A DNA stretch of 64,000 nucleotides from Streptomyces sp. PKU-EA00015. GTDB taxonomy: Bacteria; Actinomycetota; Actinomycetes; Streptomycetales; Streptomycetaceae. The stretch is from contig NZ_JABZEE010000052.1 in NCBI RefSeq assembly GCF_013387495.1, positions 1 through 64,000 of the forward strand. The letters run 5' to 3'. A model generated the notes under the pieces. The model saw nothing but the letters and a program-made list of their open reading frames with translations, searched no databases and was not told where the DNA came from. The position numbers and the translations under genes are program-made. Shown piece after piece: positions 33,390-42,686 of the stretch (position 1 is the stretch's first letter; every line of letters starts with the position of its first letter).

Positions 33390-34103
33390 ATGACCATTCG
33401 GGTGCTCATCTGCGACCAGCTGCCCGTGATCGCGGACGGTCTGAAGACCCTCCTCGACGCGGTGCCGGACATCGACGTGGTCGGCACGACACACAACGGC
33501 ATGGAAGCCATCGTCCTTGTGCGCACCACGCGGCCCGACGTCGTGGTCACGGATCTGAACCTCCAGACCATCTCCGGCCTCGAGATGATCCGCAGGCTCG
33601 GCAAGGAGGACGAGCCTCCCAACGTCGTCGTGTTCACCGCGGCCGACACCGACAAGACGGTGAGCGACGTGCTGCACGCCGGCGCGAGCTGCCTGCTCGG
33701 CAAGGACGCGAGTCCGCAGGAGCTGATCAACGCGATCCAGGCGGCAGCCGCCGGACAGACCATGCTGGCGCCGGACATCGCGCAGCGTCTGGTCACCTGG
33801 TTCCGCGCGCAGCCGGAGCCCCAGGAGGCCGAGACGTGCCCGGAGGTGACCGAACTGACCCGGCGGGAACGGGAGGTGACGAGAATGGTGGCGCTGGGCA
33901 TGTCCACCGAGGAGGTGGCCAGCGAACTGGTCATCGGCGAGGCCACGGTCCGTACCCATCTCTACCGAGTGCGCACCAAGCTCGGCGTCCGCGACCGCGC
34001 CGAGCTCGTGTCACTGGCTTACAGGACCGGACTCATCCACTCGACCGGACAGCCCCTCGGCGACGAGAGGGTGCTGTCGCCGGGGGGCCTGCGTGCCAGT
34101 TGA
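33390..34103 (+). CDS. LuxR/NarL-type response regulator
   Basis: A 237-residue response regulator with an ATG start after TTGAGGGGG. The receiver domain is complete: acidic D9, phosphoacceptor Asp55 (VVTDLNL), Thr of VVVFTAA and Lys of LLGKDASP. The C-terminal LuxR helix-turn-helix is clear (ELTRREREVTRMVALGMSTE, ATVRTHLYRVRTKLGVRDRA). No sensor kinase lies next to it, so it is an orphan regulator. With the SARP gene it forms the central control block, directly abutting the convergent minus-strand cluster operon by only four bases. Target promoters are unknown. Confidence 0.92.
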   Translation: MTIRVLICDQLPVIADGLKTLLDAVPDIDVVGTTHNGMEAIVLVRTTRPDVVVTDLNLQTISGLEMIRRLGKEDEPPNVVVFTAADTDKTVSDVLHAGASCLLGKDASPQELINAIQAAAAGQTMLAPDIAQRLVTWFRAQPEPQEAETCPEVTELTRREREVTRMVALGMSTEEVASELVIGEATVRTHLYRVRTKLGVRDRAELVSLAYRTGLIHSTGQPLGDERVLSPGGLRAS

Positions 34104-34107
34104 CCGG

Positions 34108-35181
34108 CTATGCCAGGGTGGTCGCCGCGACCGGAGGCTTCCCGCCGACCGCGGCGCGCCGGGCCGATCGGATGCGGTCGGCGCCGACCATCCGCCACAG
34201 CGCGGCGGGATCGCCGTACCGGGCGGACTCGGCCGCGGCCAGCCGGAAGTGCCGGTGCAGGCCCAGCTCGGACGTCATCGCGCGCACCCCGCAGCTCTGC
34301 ATGCTCAGCCGCACGACGTCGCGCGCGGTCTCGGCGGCCATCGCCAGCGCCATGACTGGCGCGGTGCCGACGGCGTCCGGCTCGAAGTCGACCGACCAGG
34401 CGCCCCGGTACACCGCTGCCCTGGTCGCGCGCAACGCGACCAGGGCACGCGCCAACGGGAAGGAGACAGCGGGCAGATCACGTAGCCGGGTGCCGAACTG
34501 CTGCCGGAAGCCGGCGTACTCCACCGCCATCCGGTGCGCGCCGTCGGCGATGCCCAGCAGGTAGGCAGCCTGCCGCAGCCGCGCCCGCGTGAGCGGACCC
34601 GTGGGCGAGTCGTCCAGGGTCCCGACCACGTCCGCCGGGGTGACCGGCGTGGCCTCGAACCGGGCGACCGGCGGCCAGCACCCGCTCTCCGTGGTGCAGC
34701 CGGCCGCCTCGCGCCCCACCGCGACAAGCACCGACTCGCCGCCTGTCCTGGTGGCCACCAGAAGCGTGCGGACGTTCACGTCGTCGACCGTGACCGCACC
34801 GGTCAGCTCCCAGCCACCCGCTCGCGGGGTCGCGGTGACCGCACTGCCGACCGGCAGCGCCTCCAGCCCCGCCAGCGCCGCGCCTGCCGGACCGCTCATG
34901 TCGGCAGCCATTGCGTCGGCCCGGTAGGAGTTGCCACAGGCCGCGCGGCCGAGCTCCTCGCTGACCAGCACCCCGGCCGTGAGGCCGAGGCCGAGGCCGC
35001 CGGCGGAGGCCGGCTGTTCGAAGCCGGCCGCGCCCAGCGCGTCGAGCACCGCCCGGGTCGGACCGGAGGGTCCGTCGGTCACCGGCGGGCCGTGCAGCTC
35101 GATCCGGGCGGGGACGCCGGCCAGACCCGTACGCAATGCCTTGCGCAACCGGATGACGAGCGGATCGGGGGTGAGGTCCAT
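34108..35181 (-). CDS. Acyl-CoA dehydrogenase-like protein, subunit B
   Basis: A 357-residue protein of the acyl-CoA dehydrogenase fold. The middle beta-domain is degraded in motif, while the C-terminal helical domain is recognisable (YLLGIADGAHRMAVEYAGFR, QQFGTRLRDLPAV). It follows the other dehydrogenase gene by only one base on the minus strand. Adjacent pairs of such genes often form heteromeric enzymes in actinobacteria, with one subunit supplying FAD binding or catalysis. The likely job is to introduce a double bond into a carrier- or CoA-bound substrate, such as the dehydroamino acid of azinomycin-type compounds. This is inference from context. Confidence 0.82.
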   Translation of the reverse strand: MDLTPDPLVIRLRKALRTGLAGVPARIELHGPPVTDGPSGPTRAVLDALGAAGFEQPASAGGLGLGLTAGVLVSEELGRAACGNSYRADAMAADMSGPAGAALAGLEALPVGSAVTATPRAGGWELTGAVTVDDVNVRTLLVATRTGGESVLVAVGREAAGCTTESGCWPPVARFEATPVTPADVVGTLDDSPTGPLTRARLRQAAYLLGIADGAHRMAVEYAGFRQQFGTRLRDLPAVSFPLARALVALRATRAAVYRGAWSVDFEPDAVGTAPVMALAMAAETARDVVRLSMQSCGVRAMTSELGLHRHFRLAAAESARYGDPAALWRMVGADRIRSARRAAVGGKPPVAATTLA

Positions 35182-35182
35182 T

Positions 35183-36337
35183 TCAGTGCTCTTCCTGTCC
35201 GATGGAGTCGAACGCGGCGGCCACGAGCTGGAGCATCACCTCGGAGGTCCCTGCCGACAGCGTGAGCCCCGGCGCCTCCCGGTAGGCGGAGTCCAGGGTC
35301 ACAGCCGCCCTCGTGCGGTTCGCCCGCTGCTCCGGGCTCGGAATGCCGGCGGCCCACACCGCGATGCTCTGGGCGAGTTCGCTGCTGTGGTACTTGGCGA
35401 CGGCCGTCGAGACCTGGTCGACCTGGTCCGACGCAAGGCCGGTGAGGACCTCCCAGGCGAGGACGTGGTCGGCCGTCAGCGCGCCGTACCAGCGGCCGAT
35501 CTGCTCGAGGCGGTCGTCGTGCGGAGAGTCGGGGGCCCTGTCGATCAGTGCGTCCAGCGCGGCCTGCAGCCAGTGCTCCGCCTTGAGGTAGTAGTCGAGC
35601 CCGGTGCGTTCGATGGCCAGTGCCTCGTTGAGCAGCGGCCACCCCTCGTCGCGCGGACCGAGGAGGTCGTCGCCCGACACCGGGACCGAGTCGAGGTCCA
35701 CCCGGTGGAAGTGCTCGTCGCCGACACCGGGGATCACCGACACCGCCACACCGGGAGCGCCCATGTCGACCAGGAACAGACTGATGCCCTGGTACTTCCC
35801 GGCACCCGGCGTCGTACGGGCCGCGCACAGCCCGAGGTCGACGAACCGTGTCTTGAGGCTGAACACCTTCGTGCCGGTGATCCGGTATCCGTCGCCGTCG
35901 GGTTCGGCCACGGCCCGCAGGGCACCGAGATCCGATGCCGCGTCCGGTTCGGTGTAGAGCACCGAGGCGAAGCTCTCCCCGCGGGCCATCGCGGGCAGGT
36001 ACCGGCGCTTCTGCTCGTCGCTGCCCGCCATCAGAAGGAACTGGCCGACGATCTGGATGGTGTTGACGTGGAACGTGTCCGGCACTCCCGCGTGCACCAG
36101 TTCCTCGGCGACGATCGCGGCGTCGGTGAGCGGGCGGCCCTCTCCGCCGAACTCGACGGGCCAGTGCACGGCGAGCAGGCCCAGCTTTCCGAGCATACGG
36201 TAGAGCGGACGCGCGTCCGGCTCGACACCGTCCGCGCCGGTGGCCTCCGCCGCCGCGGCGCGTACCTCGGCGGAACGCAAAGTCTTTCGCACGTCCGCCC
36301 GGAACCGTTGCTGATCTTCGGTGAATCCGAACCGCAT
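35183..36337 (-). CDS. Acyl-CoA dehydrogenase-like protein, subunit A
   Basis: A 384-residue acyl-CoA dehydrogenase with all three domains: N-terminal helices (FGFTEDQQRFRADVRKTLRS), the beta domain with YTEPDAASDLGALRA and ITGTKVFSLKTRFVDL, and the C-terminal helical domain ending LSAGTSEVMLQLVAAAF, where the GTSE loop contacts FAD. It reads as the more complete partner of the pair. The gene starts 10 bases after the NRPS stop codon, so NRPS, dehydrogenases, deacylase and ligase form one minus-strand operon running from 42.4 to 34.1 kb. Its substrate may be an aminoacyl thioester on that NRPS. Confidence 0.88.
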   Translation of the reverse strand: MRFGFTEDQQRFRADVRKTLRSAEVRAAAAEATGADGVEPDARPLYRMLGKLGLLAVHWPVEFGGEGRPLTDAAIVAEELVHAGVPDTFHVNTIQIVGQFLLMAGSDEQKRRYLPAMARGESFASVLYTEPDAASDLGALRAVAEPDGDGYRITGTKVFSLKTRFVDLGLCAARTTPGAGKYQGISLFLVDMGAPGVAVSVIPGVGDEHFHRVDLDSVPVSGDDLLGPRDEGWPLLNEALAIERTGLDYYLKAEHWLQAALDALIDRAPDSPHDDRLEQIGRWYGALTADHVLAWEVLTGLASDQVDQVSTAVAKYHSSELAQSIAVWAAGIPSPEQRANRTRAAVTLDSAYREAPGLTLSAGTSEVMLQLVAAAFDSIGQEEH

Positions 36338-36347
36338 GTACGTCTCC

Positions 36348-39300
36348 TCAAGGGGCGAGCGTCTCTTCGATCGCCGCGACGACCCGGCTCAACGCCGGCT
36401 CTGCGAAAAGGGTGTAGTGGTCCCCGGGCACGCTTTCGGCCCGGAACGGGCCCGTGCACACCGTCCGCCACTGCTCTTCCATGGCGATGTGAGCTGAGGC
36501 GGTGAGCACGGTGACCGGTCCGCCGTACGGGCCCGGCGGGCGGTACGCCTGCATGGACAGGGCACAGAACCGGAACGTCTCGAACCGGGCGGTCAGCTCC
36601 GCCTCGGTGAGTTCCAGTTCGACGCCGAGGCCGGTCAACTGCCTTCTGACGTCGGCCACGTCGGCGGCGGGGTCGTCGAGGACCGCGCGCACCCTAGGGC
36701 CGTCGCGCCCCGTCAGCCTCGCGACGTCGTGCACGAAGCGCTGCCGCACCGTCTCCTCGTCGAGGGGGACGGAGTCCTCGTCGTAGGCGGCGTCCAGCAG
36801 AACCACCGGCGGCTGTTCTCCGGTCTTCTGCTCGATCTGCCGGGCGACCTCGAAGGCGAGCACACCGCCGTAGGACCAGCCGGCCAGGCAACACGACCGA
36901 GGCAGGCCGCTCTCGACCAGGGACTGCGCGATCCTGGCGGCGGTCGTCGCCAGTCCGTCCCGCGGGGCCACGGAGGCGTCGCGTGGATCGGCGGCGAAAC
37001 CGGTCACACCGATGTCCTCGCGCAGTGCCCTGGCTAGCGGCATGTAGCAGAAGAGTTCACCGCCCGACGGGTGCAGCAGGATGGCCTGCGCCGGACCCGA
37101 CGCACGCATCACCACCGGTGGCCGGTCCTCACCCGGCGCGGCGGTCCGGGCGGCCTCCTGCCCGGACAGGCTCTCCAACGCGTCGAGCGGATCGCCGTCG
37201 TCATCGCCCCGTGCGGCGCGCACGGCGTCGATGGTGGCGGCCAGGTGCGCGACGGTGGGCGAGACGAAGAAGTCGCCGAGCGCGATCTCCACTCCGAACC
37301 TGCGGTTGATCGCCGACATCAGCTGGACGGCCTGCAGGCTGTTGCCGCCTGCCAGGAAGAAGTCGTCGCGCACGCCGATCCGGTCGTCGCGCAGCAGGGG
37401 AGCGAGCACCTCACGCAGCAGCCCGCGTTCCGTCGCGGTGAGCGACTCGTCGCTGTACCCGTCGCCCGCACGGCTCAGGTCCGGCGCGGGCAGCCTGCGC
37501 CAGTCGACCTTGCCGCTGCTGGTGAGCGGAAGTTCGTCGAGGACCACGAAGTACGACGGGATCATGTACGACGGCAGGAGTGTGCCCAGATACTCGCGGA
37601 CCGCCGGTGCCTGCTGCTCGGTGACCCCGGTCAGATAACCGACCAGGTGCTTGACTCCCTTGTCGTCGGTCCACGCCCGTACGCTGACCGGGCCGATCCC
37701 GTCGAAGCCGGTCAGCGCCGACTCCACCTCGCCCAGTTCGATCCGCAGTCCGCGAATCTTGACCTGCTGGTCGATCCGGCCGAGGAAGACCAGGCGTCCG
37801 TCCGGCAACCGCTTCACCAGGTCCCCGGTCCGGTACAGCCGCCCACCGGGCGCGGTGCCGAAGGGATCGGCGATGAACTTCTGGGCGGTCAGCTCGTCCC
37901 GGTTGAGGTAGCCACGCGCCAGACCACCGCCGCCGATCACGAGTTCACCCGGTACGCCGGTCGGCACCTGGCGCAGATCGCGGTCGAGCACGTGCGCCAC
38001 ATGGTTGGTCATGGGCAGGCCGATCGGCGGCGAGGCGTCCCAGGTACCTGGGCACTCCTCGACGATCATCGTCACCGTGCACTCGGTCGGTCCGTAGCCG
38101 TTGAACAGCCGCCTGCCGGGGTTCCACCTGTTCACCAGTTCACCGCTGAACGCCTCGCCGCCGACGAACGCGATCCGCAGGTCGGTGAACCGTTCCGGCT
38201 CCAGCAGCGGCATCACGGTCGGGGGCAGGTCGATGACGGTGACGCGGGCCTGTTCCATCAGCGACTGGAGCCGGTCGACGGACAGCCGTTCCTCGTCGGT
38301 CGCCAGGCAGAGACGGGCTCCGGTCAGCAGCGCCGAGAACGTCTCGAACACAGAGACGTCGAAGGTGATCGAAGCGAACCCGAGCACCCGGTCGGCCGGT
38401 GTCAGGTCGAACAGCTCTCGTGTGGAGTCGACGAAGTTGACCAGGCCGCGGTGCTCGAGGAGTACCCCCTTCGGTTTGCCGGTGCTGCCGGAGGTGTAGA
38501 TGACGTACGCGACGTCGAAGGGCCGTGCCGCGAGCGGGGGGTTGTGATCGGGCAGCGCCGCCAGTGCCCCACGGACGTCGTCCAGCGTCACGACGGGCAC
38601 GTGGACCTCGCTCAGGGCCCGGTCGGCCCCGGCGTGCGCGATCACCACCCGCAGGTCCGCGTCGGCGGCGATCTCCGCCACCCGCCCGGGGGGATGCGCC
38701 GGGTCGAGCGGCACGTAGGCCGCGCCGGTCTTGAGCACGGCGAGCATCGCGGTCGGCACGTCCACGTTCCTGCTCAGACAGAGGCCGACCCGTGCGCCCG
38801 GGTCGACGCCGCGCCGGCGCAGCAAGGCGGCGAGTCGGTTCGCTCCGGCGTTGAGTTCGGCGTAGCTGGTCGCGACGCCGTCGACGACGACCGCCACGCT
38901 GTCCGGGGACTCCTGGACACGTGCCTCGAATTCGGCCACGACGGTGGACTCGCGTATCGGGCGCACCGGTCCCTGGGCGGCGCGGGCCAGGAACTCCTTG
39001 TCCGCCGGGCTCAGCATCTCGGCGGCGGACAGGGGGGCGTCGGGGGTCGCGGTCAGGGTGTGCAGCAGTCCGTCGTAGTGCCGGGCGAACCTGGCGATGC
39101 TCTTGGCGTCGAACAGGTCCGTGTCGAAATCGATGGCGAGGTGGGGATCGGCGCCGGGATCTGGCTGCTCCACCAGGGTCCAGGTCATGTCGAACGGGGT
39201 GGTGCCGGTCCGGACGTCCTCGGGTGAGACGGACAGGTCGGACAAGTCCGCCGGGGGGATCGCGTGCTCCACGCCGAACACGATCTGGAAGATCGGTGGG

Positions 39301-40442
39301 CGCGACGGGTCGACGACCGGATCGACCGCGGCGACCAGCTCGCCGAACGGCAGACCGCCGTGCTCGGACGCCTCGCGCGTCACACGCCCGACCCGTTGGA
39401 CCAGTGCGCGGAAGGTCGGGTCACCGGAGAGGTCCGCGCGCAGCACCCGCATGTCCGTGAAGAGTCCGATCACCGAGGACACCTCGTCGTGCCGCCGGGT
39501 CGCCTCGGGCGAGCCGATCACCAGGTCGTCCAGGCCGGTGTAGCGGTGCAGCAGGGTGAAGAAGGCGGCGACGAGGACGTCGAACGGACTCGCGCCCTCC
39601 TGCCGGGCCAGCTCCTCCGCCCGCTCCAGCGCCTCGTGCCCGATGGTGAAGTCGGCTCTGCCGCCCGCGCGGGTCCGCGTCTCGCCCCGGGGCCGGTCGG
39701 TCGGGAACTCCAGCACCTCGGCACCTGCGAGCTTGTCGCGCCAGTACGCGGCGAGCCGGTCCCGGCCGCCGCCGAGGCGGTCGCGCTGCCACACGGCGTA
39801 GTCCGGGTACTGCACGGGCAGGTCGGGCAGCCGCGGTGCGTCACCTTCGCGCGACGACCGGTAGGACTCGGCGAGTTCGCGCAGCAGCAGGTCACGCGAC
39901 GAGGCGTCGCAGACGACGGCGGGCACGTCGCAGAGGAACAGGTGGTCGTCCGGCGCCACCTTGACCAGCATCGCGCGCCACACCGGCGTGCGGTTCAGGT
40001 CGAACGGGCTCGCGACCTGTCGCTCGACCAGTGCCCGAGCCGCGGCCAGCCTCTGCCCGTGGTCCTCGCCCTCCGCTTCGAGGACCGGCATCTCGACCGG
40101 GACCGTGGCCACGACGACCTGCATCGGGCCGCCCTCGCGCTGCGCGATCGAGGTCCGCAGCGCCTCGTGCCTCGCCACGGCCGCGGACAGCGCCGAGTGC
40201 AACGCCTTCGCGTCCAGCTCACCCTGCAGACGCAGGCACAGCGGGGTGCGCGGGACGCCCGTTGCCGGGTGGGGGAAGAACCGGAGCGACTCCTGCTCGT
40301 ACGACAGCGGCGTCGGGCCCGTGTCACCGCGTGACGTCGGGCCACGCCTCGCCACGACCTCCGCATGCTCCCTGAGCCGGGCGAGGAACCGTGCGCGGCG
40401 CTGAGCGGGCAACGCGGCGAGGCGCTGGGCCATGTCTGTCAC
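36348..40442 (-). CDS. Nonribosomal peptide synthetase C-A-T-TE with altered condensation motif
   Basis: A 1,364-residue NRPS; GTG 40442 overlaps the stop of the deacylase gene (GTGA). Order: condensation domain (to about 440), adenylation domain (YTSGSTGKPKGVL, FDVSVFETFSALL, FNGYGPTECTV, YRTGDLVKR, SSGKVDWR), carrier domain (AGGNSLQ, Ser1035) and thioesterase (GWSYGG, Ser1190; His in VPGDHYTLF). The adenylation pocket read by eye is D-V-F-D-F-G-G-V-T-K, with no match I know. The condensation motif HHxxxDG is replaced by PAVVCDA at 174-180, so both His are missing while the Asp is kept. It may use a non-standard mechanism, be structural only, or be a substrate-specific variant. The operon suggests the azabicyclic amino acid as substrate. 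Confidence 0.92.
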   Translation of the reverse strand: MTDMAQRLAALPAQRRARFLARLREHAEVVARRGPTSRGDTGPTPLSYEQESLRFFPHPATGVPRTPLCLRLQGELDAKALHSALSAAVARHEALRTSIAQREGGPMQVVVATVPVEMPVLEAEGEDHGQRLAAARALVERQVASPFDLNRTPVWRAMLVKVAPDDHLFLCDVPAVVCDASSRDLLLRELAESYRSSREGDAPRLPDLPVQYPDYAVWQRDRLGGGRDRLAAYWRDKLAGAEVLEFPTDRPRGETRTRAGGRADFTIGHEALERAEELARQEGASPFDVLVAAFFTLLHRYTGLDDLVIGSPEATRRHDEVSSVIGLFTDMRVLRADLSGDPTFRALVQRVGRVTREASEHGGLPFGELVAAVDPVVDPSRPPIFQIVFGVEHAIPPADLSDLSVSPEDVRTGTTPFDMTWTLVEQPDPGADPHLAIDFDTDLFDAKSIARFARHYDGLLHTLTATPDAPLSAAEMLSPADKEFLARAAQGPVRPIRESTVVAEFEARVQESPDSVAVVVDGVATSYAELNAGANRLAALLRRRGVDPGARVGLCLSRNVDVPTAMLAVLKTGAAYVPLDPAHPPGRVAEIAADADLRVVIAHAGADRALSEVHVPVVTLDDVRGALAALPDHNPPLAARPFDVAYVIYTSGSTGKPKGVLLEHRGLVNFVDSTRELFDLTPADRVLGFASITFDVSVFETFSALLTGARLCLATDEERLSVDRLQSLMEQARVTVIDLPPTVMPLLEPERFTDLRIAFVGGEAFSGELVNRWNPGRRLFNGYGPTECTVTMIVEECPGTWDASPPIGLPMTNHVAHVLDRDLRQVPTGVPGELVIGGGGLARGYLNRDELTAQKFIADPFGTAPGGRLYRTGDLVKRLPDGRLVFLGRIDQQVKIRGLRIELGEVESALTGFDGIGPVSVRAWTDDKGVKHLVGYLTGVTEQQAPAVREYLGTLLPSYMIPSYFVVLDELPLTSSGKVDWRRLPAPDLSRAGDGYSDESLTATERGLLREVLAPLLRDDRIGVRDDFFLAGGNSLQAVQLMSAINRRFGVEIALGDFFVSPTVAHLAATIDAVRAARGDDDGDPLDALESLSGQEAARTAAPGEDRPPVVMRASGPAQAILLHPSGGELFCYMPLARALREDIGVTGFAADPRDASVAPRDGLATTAARIAQSLVESGLPRSCCLAGWSYGGVLAFEVARQIEQKTGEQPPVVLLDAAYDEDSVPLDEETVRQRFVHDVARLTGRDGPRVRAVLDDPAADVADVRRQLTGLGVELELTEAELTARFETFRFCALSMQAYRPPGPYGGPVTVLTASAHIAMEEQWRTVCTGPFRAESVPGDHYTLFAEPALSRVVAAIEETLAP

Positions 40443-41563
40443 CTGAGACTCCTAACGCGCGGTGGTGCGTCGGCCACCCGGCCGTCCGGGCGCACGGGCA
40501 GGTGTGCCAACTCCGAGATGGCGGCGGTCAGCACGTCGATGCCTCGCTGGTAGTCCGAGAGCACGATGTGCTCGTCGTCGGCGTGATCGAGACTGCTGTC
40601 GCCCGGCCCGTAGGTCGCCATCGGGATGTCCCAGGCCTCGGCGAGCGTGTTCATGTCCGAGGTGGCCGTCTTCACCACCAGGCGCGGTTGGGCGTGCAGC
40701 CGCCGGATACCGGACACCAGCGCGCGGACAGCAGGGTCGGCCCGTCCCACTCGGCAGGCCGCCACCGAGTTCAGCACGTCGAGATCACCGGCCGGCAGAC
40801 GCTCACGCAGCTCGCGCACGAACCCGTCGACGTCGAATTCCGGTGGAGTGCGGACGCTGAGGTCCGCCGTCGCCGTGGTCAGGTCGCCGTTGAGCCGGCA
40901 CAGGGTCGCGCCGGGCTGGTCGAACACGCCGTGGCTCGCGTCCGGCCCGAGCAGCTCGACCAGCGCGTGCCAGCACGCGACGGCCAGTTCGGACGCCTTG
41001 GGCACCGGGTTGCTCGGGTGCGTGGCGGGACACTTCACGGTGTAGCGCAGGTCGAGCTTGCCCTTGTAGCCGAGCACCACGCTGGACCAGCCGCTCGGTT
41101 CGCCGATGATCAGCGCATCCGGCCGGTCGTGCGTGGCCCGGATCGCCATCGCTCCACGGGACTGCGGGGTCTCCTCCTCGACGACGCCGATCACCACGAT
41201 CCGGCCGGGGAAGTCCACCGCCCCGGCCGCCGCGCAGATCATCGCCGCGAGCGGTCCCTTCGCGTCCACCGCGCCTCGGCCATAGAGACGTCCGTCCTCG
41301 GAGCGGACCGGGACATGGCCCGGGACGGTGTCCATGTGCCCGAGGAGCATCAGGGTCGGGCCGGCACCGCGCTCGGTCACGCCGATCACATTGCCCACGC
41401 CGTCGATGTGCGCCTCGAACCCCAGGTCCGACATCGCATCGGCCAAGTAGTCGGCCAGCGCCCGCTCCTGATAGGAGGAGGAGGGGATCTCCAGCATGTT
41501 GCGCAGCAGTCCGGCGGCGTACGTCTCGGTGACGGTGCCGGATGAAGTGAACGCCCAGTTCAT
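40439..41563 (-). CDS. M20-family deacylase releasing amino acid from the carrier protein (LysK-like)
   Basis: A 374-residue M20 metallopeptidase of the LysK/ArgE type. Metal-binding motifs are visible: LLGHMDTVPGH (first His and the D of HxD), YGRGAVDAKGPLAAM (bridging Asp), and GVVEEETPQSRGA (catalytic Glu pair), with the C-terminal DHADDEHI. In lysine biosynthesis LysK cleaves the finished amino acid from the C-terminal Glu of LysW. Here it would release the modified amino acid from the 59-residue carrier at 57.96 kb. Its ATG overlaps the LysX-like gene stop (ATGA), so the two are translationally coupled. Length is normal for the family. Confidence 0.9.
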   Translation of the reverse strand: MNWAFTSSGTVTETYAAGLLRNMLEIPSSSYQERALADYLADAMSDLGFEAHIDGVGNVIGVTERGAGPTLMLLGHMDTVPGHVPVRSEDGRLYGRGAVDAKGPLAAMICAAAGAVDFPGRIVVIGVVEEETPQSRGAMAIRATHDRPDALIIGEPSGWSSVVLGYKGKLDLRYTVKCPATHPSNPVPKASELAVACWHALVELLGPDASHGVFDQPGATLCRLNGDLTTATADLSVRTPPEFDVDGFVRELRERLPAGDLDVLNSVAACRVGRADPAVRALVSGIRRLHAQPRLVVKTATSDMNTLAEAWDIPMATYGPGDSSLDHADDEHIVLSDYQRGIDVLTAAISELAHLPVRPDGRVADAPPRVRSLR

Positions 41564-42438
41564 CGTTGCGCCCGTTCCAGTAGGTGGTCGACGACGAGGC
41601 CCGCGACATCGACCCGATCGCCGAGTGCGGATTGGAAACCGGTGAACTCGACCCGGTGGTTGACCTCCAGGACCAGCAGCCGACCGTCCTGGTCCTCGAT
41701 CAGATCGACACCGGCGATCTCGGCGCCGACGGCCGCGGCCGCGTCGAGGGATAGCTTGGCGATCTCCGGTGTCACCTCGCACGGCCGGGCCTGTCCGCCG
41801 AGTGCCACATTGGTACGCAGGGACTCGCTGGTCCGGTAGACGGCGCCCAGCACCTGACCACCGACCACGATCACCCTGATATCCCGGTCCGGCTTGTCGA
41901 TGAGCTCCTGCACGTACCCGAGATGCGACTGCGGTCCGGACAGCGCGGCGACGTACTCGAGCACACCTTCGGCACTGACGCGGTCGGGCAGCCGGGCCAC
42001 CAGCCGGCCCCACGAGCCGACCAGCGGTTTGATCAGCGCCGGGTAGCCGATGGAGTCGAGGGCGTCCAGCGCCGCCTGCGGAGTGAGGCCGAGCGCGGTG
42101 CGCGGTGTCGGCACCCGAGCAGCCTCCAGGACCATGGTGGTGCGCCACTTGTCGCCGCATGCCTCGGTCGCCTCCGCGCTGTTGACCACCTCGACTCCCG
42201 CCGCGGTGAGGCTGCGGGCCGCGTATGCCGCGCGGACCTGGCCTATCTCGCGGTTCAGCGCGAGAGTCCACGGCACGTCGCACCGGCCGGCCAGGAACCA
42301 CTGCCGGCGCGTGTCGACGTGGTCGAAGGGCACACCGCGCCGGTCGAATGCGTCGAACAGTCTTTTCTCGTCCGCGCCGACCCGGCTGGCGAGTATGGCG
42401 ATCTTGCGGCCACTTGGGCGCTCTGATGCCGCTGACAC
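41560..42438 (-). CDS. LysX-like ATP-grasp ligase for the amino-group carrier protein
   Basis: A 292-residue ATP-grasp ligase, GTG start after GGAGG. Family features: PALIKPLVGSWGRLVARL (ATP-binding loop), VQELIDKPDRDIRVIVVGGQ, RTNVALGGQARPC and VLEVNHRVEF with the metal-binding Glu and Asn. LysX and its relatives form an isopeptide bond between the amino group of the amino acid and the C-terminal Glu carboxylate of LysW. The carrier candidate with the C-terminal EDWGE is encoded at 57.96 kb. The gene heads the minus-strand operon with the deacylase, the NRPS and the dehydrogenases. In vazabitide-type pathways the ligated amino acid is glutamate; here that is inference. Confidence 0.9.
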   Translation of the reverse strand: MSAASERPSGRKIAILASRVGADEKRLFDAFDRRGVPFDHVDTRRQWFLAGRCDVPWTLALNREIGQVRAAYAARSLTAAGVEVVNSAEATEACGDKWRTTMVLEAARVPTPRTALGLTPQAALDALDSIGYPALIKPLVGSWGRLVARLPDRVSAEGVLEYVAALSGPQSHLGYVQELIDKPDRDIRVIVVGGQVLGAVYRTSESLRTNVALGGQARPCEVTPEIAKLSLDAAAAVGAEIAGVDLIEDQDGRLLVLEVNHRVEFTGFQSALGDRVDVAGLVVDHLLERAQR

Positions 42439-42686
42439 ATGACCTCCGTATTAGGGCCACCGGTTCACAGGGCGGCACACCGGCCTACCGCGTGGAAAGG
42501 AAACTACGAGTGCGCCGGCACCGTATGCGTCCGCGTCAAGAGTATTCACGGGGGCGTATTTCGTTGACTTCTCGTCCCTTGGTTTGCGAATTCTGGTTAC
42601 CTCGCCCGGGCCGCCATCGTGTCACTCTCGAATTGATTCGAACGCCGCCGCAATGGTTTACGGCCAGCAGGGAAGAGGGGGAAAAC
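42439..42686. promoter_or_regulatory. Divergent promoter region between ligase and sulfotransferase operons
   Basis: 248 bases separate the starts of the minus-strand ligase gene and the plus-strand sulfotransferase gene, so it should hold promoters for both operons. It is visibly richer in A and T than its surroundings. A TTGACT hexamer at 42564-42569 could be a plus-strand -35 box, but the expected -10 is weak. This is a candidate site for SARP or LuxR-type control. Confidence 0.5.

Noticed and set aside
42564..42569. TTGACT as a -35 box for the sulfotransferase operon
   Set aside because: The -10 position at normal spacing matches the consensus at only two bases, so I kept the whole divergent region as a candidate and did not list a promoter here.
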